A stretch of DNA of 64,000 nt from Euwallacea fornicatus. Taxonomy: Eukaryota > Arthropoda > Insecta > Coleoptera > Curculionidae. Positions 52,449-63,184 of the stretch are shown piece after piece. A model generated the notes under the pieces. It was not told the origin of the DNA, made no database searches, and worked only from the letters and a program-made list of their open reading frames with translations. Location: the NCBI RefSeq assembly GCF_040115645.1, contig NW_027096010.1, positions 992,001-1,056,000 of the forward strand. The letters run 5' to 3'. A program made the position numbers and the translations under genes. Position 1 is the first letter of the stretch. The number at the start of each line of letters is the position of its first letter.

Positions 52449-55400
52449 AATGAGGACCAAATTAGTTAAACAAAGTGTCAAATTAATCAGCTCGACGAGG
52501 TCTTTCGGGTGTTACAATAAATCATTATCGCATTTTGTTGAATTTCCAAGAAAAATAGTACAATATGTGCTCAAACACACAACTTTTGTGACTTTTCAAA
52601 CTTTGAAGCCCGATAACTTCGGCAAATGAGGACCAAATTTCTCAAACAAAGTGTCAAATTAATCAGCTCGACGAGATCTTTTGGATGTCACAATAAATCA
52701 TTATTGCATTTAGTTGAATTTCCAAGAAAAATAGTACATTATGTGCTCAAACACACAACTTTAGTGACTTTTCAAACTTTGAAGCTCGATAACTTCGGCA
52801 AATGAAGACCAAATTTGTTAAACAAAGTGTCAAATTAATCAGCTCGACGACATCTTTAAGATGTCATAACACATCATGATTGCATCTTGTTCAATTTCCA
52901 AGAAAAATAGTACAATATGTGCTCAAACACAAAACTTTTGTGACTTTTCAAATTTTGAAGCTCGATAACTTCGGCAAATGAGGACCAAATTTGTTAAATA
53001 AAGTGTCAAATTAATCAGCTCGATGAGATCTTCAGGATGACACAACAAATCATTATTGCATCTTGTTGAATTTCCAAGAAAAATAGTACATTATGTGCTC
53101 AAACACACAACTCTTGTGACTTTTCAAACTTTGAAGCTCGATAACTGCGGCAAATGAAGACCAAATTTGTTAAACAAAGTGTCAAATTAATCAGCTCGAC
53201 GAGATCTTTCGGATGTCACAATAAATCATTATTGCATTTAGTTGAATTTCCAAGAAAAATAGTACAATATGTGCTCAAACACACAACTTTTGTGACTTTT
53301 CAAAATTTAAAGCTCGATAACTTCGGCAAATGAGGACCAAATTTCTTAAACAAAGTGTCAAATTAATCAGCTCGACGAGATCTTCAGGATGTCGAATCAA
53401 ATCATGATTGCATCTTGTTGAATTTCTAAGAAAAATAGTACATTATGTGCTCAAACACACAACTCTTGTGACTTTTCAAACTTTGAAGCTCGATAACTTC
53501 GGCAAATGAGGACCAAATTTGTTAAATAAAGTGTCAAATTAATCAGCTCGACGAGATCTTTCGGATGTCACAATAAATCATTATTGCATCTTGTTCAATT
53601 TCCAAGAAAAATAGTAAAATATGTGGTCAAACACACAACTTTTGTGACTTTTCAAAATTTGAAGCTCGATAACTTCGGCAAATGAGGACCAAACTTCTTA
53701 AACAAAGTGTCAAATTAATCAGCTCGACGAGATCTTCAGGATGACACAACAAATCATTATTGCATCTTGTTGAATTTCCAAGAAAAATAGTACATTATGT
53801 GCTCAAACACACAACTTTTGTGACTATTCAAACTTTGAAGCTCGATAACTTCGGCAAATGAAGACCAAATTTGTTAAACAAAGTGTCAAATTAATCAGCT
53901 CGACGAGATCTTCAGGATGTCGAATCAAATCATGATTGCATCTTGTTGAATTTCTAAGAAAAATAGTACATTATGTACTCAAACACACAACTCTTGTGAC
54001 TTTTCAAACTTTGAAGCTCGATAACTTCGGCAAATGAGGACCAAATTTGTTAAATAAATTGTCAAATTAATCAGCTCGACGAGATCTTTCGGATGTCACA
54101 ATAAATCATTATTGCATCTTGTTCAATTTCCAAGAAAAATAGTAAAATATGTGGTCAAACACACAACTTTTGTGACTTTTCAAAATTTGAAGCTCGATAA
54201 CTTCGGCAAATGAGGACCAAATTTCTTAAACAAAGTGTCAAATTAATCAGCTCGACGAGATCTTCAGGATGACACAACAAATCATTATTGCATCTTGTTG
54301 AATTTCCAAGAAAAATAGTACATTATGTGCTCAAACACACAACTTTTGTGATTATTCAAACTTTGAAGCTCGATAACTTCGGCAAATGAAGACCAAATTT
54401 GTTAAACAAAGTGTCAAATTAATCAGCTCGACGAGATCTTTCGGGTGTTACAATAAATCATTATCGCATTTTGTTGAATTTCCAAGAAAAATAGTACAAT
54501 ATGTGCTCAAACACACAACTTTTGTGACTTTTCAAAATTTGAAGCTCGATAACTTCGGCAAATGAGGACCAAATTTCTTAAACAAAGTGTCAAATTAATC
54601 AGCTCGACGAGATCTTCAGGATGACACAACAAATCATTATTGCATCTTGTTGAATTTCCAAGAAAAATAGTACATTATGTGCTCAAACACACAACTTTTG
54701 TGACTATTCAAACTTTGAAGCTCGATAACTTCGGCAAATGAAGACCAAATTTGTTAAACAAAGTGTCAAATTAATCAGCTCGACGAGATCTTCAGGATGA
54801 CACAACAAATCATTATTGCATCTTGTTGAATTTCCAAGAAAAATAGTACATTATGTGCTCAAACACACAACTTTTGTGATTATTCAAACTTTGAAGCTCG
54901 ATAACTTCGGCAAATGAAGACCAAATTTGTTAAACAAAGTGTCAAATTAATCAGCTCGACGAGATCTTTCGGGTGTTACAATAAATCATTATCGCATTTT
55001 GTTGAATTTCCAAGAAAAATAGTACAATATGTGCTCAAACACACAACTTTTGTGACTTTTCAAAATTTGAAGCTCGATAACTTCGGCAAATGAGGACCAA
55101 ATTTCTTAAACAAAGTGTCAAATTAATCAGCTCGACGAGATCTTCAGGATGACACAACAAATCATTATTGCATCTTGTTGAATTTCCAAGAAAAATAGTA
55201 CATTATGTGCTCAAACACACAACTTTTGTGACTATTCAAACTTTGAAGCTCGATAACTTCGGCAAATGAAGACCAAATTTGTTAAACAAAGTGTCAAATT
55301 AATCAGCTCGACGAGATCTTCAGGATGTCGAATCAAATCATGATTGCATCTTGTTGAATTTCTAAGAAAAATAGTACATTATGTGCTCAAACACACAACT

Positions 55401-57200
55401 CTTGTGACTTTTCAAACTTTGAAGCTCGATAACTTCGGCAAATGAGGACCAAATTTCTTAAACAAAGTGTCAAATTAATCAGCTCGCCGAGATCTTCAGG
55501 ATGTCACAACAAATCATTATTGCATGTTGTTGAATTTCCAAGAACAATAGTACATTATGTGCTCAAACACACAACTTTTGTGACTTTTCAAACTTTGAAG
55601 CTCGATAACTTCGGCAAATGAAGACCAAATTTGTTAAACAAAGTGTCAAATTAATCAGCTCGACGACATCTTTAAGATGTCATAACACATCATGATTGCA
55701 TCTTGTTCAATTTCCAAGAAAAATAGTACAATATGTGCTCAAACACAAGACTTTTGTGACTTTTCAAATTTTGAAGCTCGATAACTTCGGCAAATGAGGA
55801 CCAAATTTGTTAAATAAAGTGTCAAATTAATCAGCTCGATGAGATCTTCAGGATGACACAACAAATCATTATTGCATCTTGTTGAATTTCCAAGAAAAAT
55901 AGTACATTATGTGCTCAAACACACAACTCTTGTGACTTTTCAAACTTTGAAGCTCGATAACTGCGGCAAATGAAGACCAAATTTGTTAAACAAAGTGTCA
56001 AATTAATCAGCTCGACGAGATCTTTCGGATGTCACAATAAATCATTATTGCATTTAGTTGAATTTCCAAGAAAAATAGTACAATATGTGCTCAAACACAC
56101 AACTTTTGTGACTTTTCAAAATTTAAAGCTCGATAACTTCGGCAAATGAGGACCAAATTAGTTAAACAAAGTGTCAAATTAATCAGCTCGACGAGGTCTT
56201 TCGGGTGTTACAATAAATCATTATCGCATTTTGTTGAATTTCCAAGAAAAATAGTACAATATGTGCTCAAACACACAACTTTTGTGACTTTTCAAACTTT
56301 GAAGCCCGATAACTTCGGCAAATGAGGACCAAATTTCTCAAACAAAGTGTCAAATTAATCAGCTCGCCGAGATCTTCAGGATGTCACAACAAATCATTAT
56401 TGCATGTTGTTGAATTTCCAAGAACAATAGTACATTATGTGCTCAAACACACAACTTTTGTGACTTTTCAAACTTTGAAGCTCGATAACTTCGGCAAATG
56501 AAGACCAAATTTGTTAAACAAAGTGTCAAATTAATCAGCTCGACGACATCTTTAAGATGTCATAACACATCATGATTGCATCTTGTTCAATTTCCAAGAA
56601 AAATAGTACAATATGTGCTCAAACACAAAACTTTTGTGACTTTTCAAATTTTGAAGCTCGATAACTTCGGCAAATGAGGACCAAATTTGTTAAATAAAGT
56701 GTCAAATTAATCAGCTCGATGAGATCTTCAGGATGACACAACAAATCATTATTGCATCTTGTTGAATTTCCAAGAAAAATAGTACATTATGTGCTCAAAC
56801 ACACAACTCTTGTGACTTTTCAAACTTTGAAGCTCGATAACTGCGGCAAATGAAGACCAAATTTGTTAAACAAAGTGTCAAATTAATCAGCTCGACGAGA
56901 TCTTCAGGATGACACAACAAATCATTATTGCATCTTGTTGAATTTCCAAGAAAAATAGTACAATATGTGCTCAAACACACAACTTTTGTGACTTTTCAAA
57001 ATTTAAAGCTCGATAACTTCGGCAAATGAGGACCAAATTTCTTAAACAAAGTGTCAAATTAATCAGCTCGACGAGATCTTCAGGATGTCGAATCAAATCA
57101 TGATTGCATCTTGTTGAATTTCTAAGAAAAATAGTACATTATGTGCTCAAACACACAACTCTTGTGACTTTTCAAACTTTGAAGCTCGATAACTTCGGCA
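52449..57200 (+). repeat. 27-monomer unit (4,752 bp), copy 2
   Basis: Monomers 1 to 25 repeat 47697-52096, and all five rare changes recur exactly 4,752 bases downstream. The last part differs: monomer 26 (56849) starts as I like its partner at 52097 but ends as B, and monomer 27 is C instead of L/F. Reading base by base I noticed no difference before that point. Confidence 0.92.
56849..57024 (+). repeat. Hybrid monomer I/B at a duplication boundary
   Basis: The head is I (CAGGATGACACAAC, starting AATGAAGACC) and the tail is B (ACAATATG, CAAAATTTAAAG). To its left the sequence follows 52097; to its right it follows 53329 (C-K-I-C-K-I-L-I). It is therefore the junction of a 21-monomer (3,696-bp) duplication running from inside the B at 53153 to inside this monomer. 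A chance minus-strand open frame of 61 codons crosses its left edge. Confidence 0.9.
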
Positions 57201-58432
57201 AATGAGGACCAAATTTGTTAAATAAAGTGTCAAATTAATCAGCTCGACGAGATCTTTCGGATGTCACAATAAATCATTATTGCATCTTGTTCAATTTCCA
57301 AGAAAAATAGTAAAATATGTGGTCAAACACACAACTTTTGTGACTTTTCAAAATTTGAAGCTCGATAACTTCGGCAAATGAGGACCAAACTTCTTAAACA
57401 AAGTGTCAAATTAATCAGCTCGACGAGATCTTCAGGATGACACAACAAATCATTATTGCATCTTGTTGAATTTCCAAGAAAAATAGTTCATTATGTGCTC
57501 AAACACACAACTTTTGTGACTATTCAAACTTTGAAGCTCGATAACTTCGGCAAATGAAGACCAAATTTGTTAAACAAAGTGTCAAATTAATCAGCTCGAC
57601 GAGATCTTCAGGATGTCGAATCAAATCATGATTGCATCTTGTTGAATTTCTAAGAAAAATAGTACATTATGTACTCAAACACACAACTCTTGTGACTTTT
57701 CAAACTTTGAAGCTCGATAACTTCGGCAAATGAGGACCAAATTTGTTAAATAAATTGTCAAATTAATCAGCTCGACGAGATCTTTCGGATGTCACAATAA
57801 ATCATTATTGCATCTTGTTCAATTTCCAAGAAAAATAGTAAAATATGTGGTCAAACACACAACTTTTGTGACTTTTCAAAATTTGAAGCTCGATAACTTC
57901 GGCAAATGAGGACCAAATTTCTTAAACAAAGTGTCAAATTAATCAGCTCGACGAGATCTTCAGGATGACACAACAAATCATTATTGCATCTTGTTGAATT
58001 TCCAAGAAAAATAGTACATTATGTGCTCAAACACACAACTTTTGTGATTATTCAAACTTTGAAGCTCGATAACTTCGGCAAATGAAGACCAAATTTGTTA
58101 AACAAAGTGTCAAATTAATCAGCTCGACGAGATCTTTCGGGTGTTACAATAAATCATTATCGCATTTTGTTGAATTTCCAAGAAAAATAGTACAATATGT
58201 GCTCAAACACACAACTTTTGTGACTTTTCAAAATTTGAAGCTCGATAACTTCGGCAAATGAGGACCAAATTTCTTAAACAAAGTGTCAAATTAATCAGCT
58301 CGACGAGATCTTCAGGATGACACAACAAATCATTATTGCATCTTGTTGAATTTCCAAGAAAAATAGTACATTATGTGCTCAAACACACAACTTTTGTGAC
58401 TATTCAAACTTTGAAGCTCGATAACTTCGGCA
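57025..58432 (+). repeat. Partial third copy of the 27-monomer unit
   Basis: C-K-I-C-K-I-L-I corresponds to 53329-54736, with the markers CCAAACTTC (57377), TGTACTCAAAC (57553) and AAATAAATTGTC (57729) retained. A private ATAGTTCATT lies near 57484. The copy ends at 58433, an I/B-like monomer with ATTATCGCATCTTG. Confidence 0.9.
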
Positions 58433-60192
58433 AATGAAGACCAAATTTGTTAAACAAAGTGTCAAATTAATCAGCTCGACGAGATCTTCAGGATGACACA
58501 ATAAATCATTATCGCATCTTGTTGAATTTCCAAGAAAAATAGTACATTATGTGCTCAAACACACAACTTTTGTGACTTTTCAAAATTTAAAGCTCGATAA
58601 CTTCGGCAAATGAGGACCAAATTTCTTAAACAAAGTGTCAAATTAATCAGCTCGACGAGATCTTCAGGATGTCGAATCAAATCATGATTGCATCTTGTTG
58701 AATTTCTAAGAAAAATAGTACATTATGTGCTCAAACACACAACTCTTGTGACTTTTCAAACTTTGAAGCTCGATAACTTCGGCAAATGAGGACCAAATTT
58801 CTTAAACAAAGTGTCAAATTAATCAGCTCGCCGAGATCTTCAGGATGTCACAACAAATCATTATTGCATCTTGTTGAATTTCCAAGAACAATAGTACATT
58901 ATGTGCTCAAACACACAACTTTTGTGACTTTTCAAACTTTGAAGCTCGATAACTTCGGCAAATGAGGACCAAATTAGTTAAACAAAGTGTCAAGTTAATC
59001 AGCTCGACGAGATCTTTCGGATGTCACAACAAATCATTATTATATCTTGTAGAATTTCCAAGAAAAATAGTACATTATTTGCTCAAACACACAACTTTAG
59101 TGACTTTTCAAACTTTGAAGCTCGATAACTTCGGCAAATGAGGACCAAATTTCTTAAACAAAGTGTCAAATTAATCAGCTCCACGAGATCTTTCGGATGT
59201 CACAATAAATCATTATTGCATCTTGTTCAATTTCCAAGAAAAATAGTAAAATATGTGGTCAAACACACAACTTTTGTGACTTTTCAAAATTTGAAGCTCG
59301 ATAACTTCGGCAAATGAGGACCAAACTTCTTAAACAAAGTGTCAAATTAATCAGCTCGACGAGATCTTCAGGATGACACAACAAATCATTATTGCATCTT
59401 GTTGAATTTCCAAGAAAAATAGTACATTATTTGCTCAAACACACAACTTTAGTGACTTTTCAAACTTTGAAGCTCGATAACTTCGGCAAATGAGGACCAA
59501 ATTAGTTAAACAAAGTGTCAAATTATTCAGCTCGACGAGGTCTTTCGGGTGTTACAATAAATCATTATCGCATTTTGTTGAATTTCCAAGAAAAATAGTA
59601 CAATATGTGCTCAAACACACAACTTTTGTGACTTTTCAAACTTTGAAGCCCGATAACTTCGGCAAATGAGGACCAAATTTCTCAAACAAAGTGTCAAATT
59701 AATCAGCTCGACGAGATCTTTCGGATGTCACAATAAATCATTATTGCATTTAGTTGAATTTCCAAGAAAAATAGTACATTATGTGCTCAAACACACAACT
59801 TTAGTGACTTTTCAAACTTTGAAGCTCGATAACTTCGGCAAATGATGACCAAATTTCTTAAACAAAGTGTCAAATTAATCAGCTCGACGAGATCTTCAGG
59901 ATGTCGAATCAAATCATGATTGCATCATGTTGAATTTCCAAGAAAAATAGTACATTATGTGCTCAAACACACAACTTTTGTGACTTTTCAAACTTTGAAG
60001 CTCGATAACTTCGGCAAATGAGGACCAAATTTGTTAAATGAAGTGTCAAATTAATCAGCTCGACGAGATCTTTCGGATGTCACAATAAATCATTATTGCA
60101 TCTTGTTGAATTTTCAAGAAAAATAGTACAATATGTGCTCAAACACACAACTCTTGTGACTTTTCAAACTTTGAAGCTCGATAACTTCGGCA
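58433..60192 (+). repeat. I/B, C, J, D, then a run of hybrids and L-M-C-K
   Basis: 58433 I/B, 58609 C, 58785 J, 58961 D with an F tail, 59137 F-like head (CTCCACGAG) with a K tail, 59313 I head with an F tail, 59489 L, 59665 M, 59841 C-like and 60017 K-like. This is the most irregular stretch, with many private changes: AATGATGACC at 59841, GCATCATGTTG in the same copy, AAATGAAGTGTC at 60017, GAATTTTCAAG near 60110 and AATTATTCAGC near 59520. Confidence 0.82.
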
Positions 60193-61952
60193 AATGAGGG
60201 CCAAATTTCTTAAACAAAGTGTCAAATTAATCAGCTCCACGAGATGTTTAAGATGCCACAACACATCATGACTGAATCTTGTTGAATTTACAAGAAAAAT
60301 TGTACATTAAGTCCTCAAACACACAACTCTTGTGACTTTTCAAACTTTGAAGCTCGATAACTTCGGCAAATGAGGACCAAATTTCTTAAACAAAGTGTCA
60401 AATTAATCAGCTCGACGAGATCTTCAGGATGTCGCATCAAATCATGATTGCATCTTGTTGAATTTCCAAGAAAAATAGTACATTATTTGCTCAAACACAC
60501 AACTTTAATGACTTTTCAAACTTTGAAGCTCGATAACTTCGGCAAATGAGGACCAAATTAGTTAAACAAAGTGTCAAATTAATCAGCTCCACGAGATCTT
60601 CAGGATGTCGCATCAAATCATGATTGCATCTTGTTGAATTTCCAAGAAAAATAGTACATTATTTGCTCAAACACACAACTTTAGTGACTTTTCAAACTTT
60701 GAAGCTCGATAACTTCGGCAAATGAGGACCAAATTAGTTAAACAAAGTGTCAAATTAATCAGCTCCACGAGATCTTCAGGATGTCGCATCAAATCATGAT
60801 TGCATCTTGTTGAATTTCCAAGAAAAATAGTACATCATTTGCTCAAACACACAACTTTAGTGACTTTTCAAACTTTGAAGCTCGATAACTTCGGCAAATG
60901 AGGACCAAATTAGTTAAACAATGTGTCAAATTAATCAGCTCGACGAGGTCTTTCGGGTGTTACAATAAATCATTATCGCATTTTGTTGAATTTCCAAGAA
61001 AAATAGTACAATATGTGCTCAAACACACAACTCTTGTGACTTTTCAAACTTTGAAGCTCGATAACTTCGGCAAATGAGGACCAAATTTCTTACACAAAGT
61101 GTCAAATTAATCAGCTCGACGAGATCTTTCGGATGTCACAATAAATCATTATTGCATCTTGTTGAATTTCCAAGAAAAATAGTACAATATGTGCTCAAAC
61201 ACACAACTCTTGTGACTTTTCAAACTTTGAAGCTCGATAACTTCGGCAAATGAGGACCAAATTTCTTAAACAAAGTGTCAAATTAATCAGCTCCACGAGA
61301 TGTTTAAGATGCCACAACACATCATGACTGAATCTTGTTGAATTTACAAGAAAAATTGTACATTAAGTCCTCAAACACACAACTCTTGTGACTTTTCAAA
61401 CTTTGAAGCTCGATAACTTCGGCAAATGAGGACCAAATTTCTTAAACAAAGTGTCAAATTAATCAGCTCGACGAGATCTTCAGGATGTCGCATCAAATCA
61501 TGATTGCATCTTGTTGAATTTCCAAGAAAAATAGTACATTATTTGCTCAAACACACAACTTTAGTGACTTTTCAAACTTTGAAGCTCGATAACTTCGGCA
61601 AATGAAGACCAAATTTGTTAAACAAAGTGTCAAATTAATCAGCTCGACGAGATCTTCAGGATGTCGCATCAAATCATGATTGCATCTTGTTGAATTTCCA
61701 AGAAAAATAGTACATTATGTGCTCAAACACACAACTCTTGTGACTTTTCAAACTTTGAAGCTCGATAACTTCGGCAAATGAGGACCAAATTTGTTAAACA
61801 AAGTGTCAAATTAATTAGCTCGACGAGATCTTTCGGATGTCACAATAAATCATTATTGCATTTAGTTGAATTTCTAAGAAAAATAGTACATTATGTGCTC
61901 AAACACACAACTCTTGTGACTTTTCAAAATTTGAAGCTCGATAACTTCGGCA
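60193..61952 (+). repeat. E/F-rich stretch: E-F-F-F-L-K-E-F-F-B
   Basis: Starts are 60193 E, 60369 F, 60545 F, 60721 F, 60897 L, 61073 K/B-like, 61249 E, 61425 F, 61601 F-like (GTCGCATC with CTCTTGTG) and 61777 B-like. The E copies are of the TTTACAAG subline otherwise seen only at 1057 and 1409. Private changes include TTTAATGAC near 60505, ACATCATTTGC near 60831, CAATGTGTC near 60919 and AATTAGCTCG near 61812. Confidence 0.84.
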
Positions 61953-63184
61953 AATGAGGACCAAATTTGTTAAATAAAGTGTCAAATTAATCAGCTCGAC
62001 GAGATCTTTCGGATGTCACAATAAATCATTATTGCATCTTGTTCAATTTCCAAGAAAAATAGTAAAATATGTGGTCAAACACACAACTTTTGTGACTTTT
62101 CAAAATTTGAAGCTCGATAACTTCGGCAAATGAGGACCAAATTTCTTAAACAAAGTGTCAAATTAATCAGCTCGACGAGATCTTCAGGATGACACAACAA
62201 ATCATTATTGCATCTTGTTGAATTTCCAAGAAAAATAGTACATTATGTGCTCAAACACACAACTTTTGTGATTATTCAAACTTTGAAGCTCGATAACTTC
62301 GGCAAATGAAGACCAAATTTGTTAAACAAAGTGTCAAATTAATCAGCTCGACGAGATCTTTCGGGTGTTACAATAAATCATTATCGCATTTTGTTGAATT
62401 TCCAAGAAAAATAGTACAATATGTGCTCAAACACACAACTTTTGTGACTTTTCAAAATTTGAAGCTCGATAACTTCGGCAAATGAGGACCAAATTTCTTA
62501 AACAAAGTGTCAAATTAATCAGCTCGACGAGATCTTCAGGATGACACAACAAATCATTATTGCATCTTGTTGAATTTCCAAGAAAAATAGTACATTATGT
62601 GCTCAAACACACAACTTTTGTGACTATTCAAACTTTGAAGCTCGATAACTTCGGCAAATGAAGACCAAATTTGTTAAACAAAGTGTCAAATTAATCAGCT
62701 CGACGAGATCTTCAGGATGACACAATAAATCATTATCGCATCTTGTTGAATTTCCAAGAAAAATAGTACATTATGTGCTCAAACACACAACTTTTGTGAC
62801 TTTTCAAAATTTAAAGCTCGATAACTTCGGCAAATGAGGACCAAATTTCTTAAACAAAGTGTCAAATTAATCAGCTCGACGAGATCTTCAGGATGTCGAA
62901 TCAAATCATGATTGCATCTTGTTGAATTTCTAAGAAAAATAGTACATTATGTGCTCAAACACACAACTCTTGTGACTTTTCAAACTTTGAAGCTCGATAA
63001 CTTCGGCAAATGAGGACCAAATTTCTTAAACAAAGTGTCAAATTAATCAGCTCGCCGAGATCTTCAGGATGTCACAACAAATCATTATTGCATCTTGTTG
63101 AATTTCCAAGAACAATAGTACATTATGTGCTCAAACACACAACTTTTGTGACTTTTCAAACTTTGAAGCTCGATAACTTCGGCA
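61953..63184 (+). repeat. K-I-L-I-I/B-C-J block, second copy of 57729-58960
   Basis: Seven monomers match those 4,224 bases (24 monomers) upstream, including the hybrid at 62657 with ATTATCGCATCTTG. The K here has AAATAAAGTGTC, so it lacks the AAATAAATTGTC change of 57729. Confidence 0.88.
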
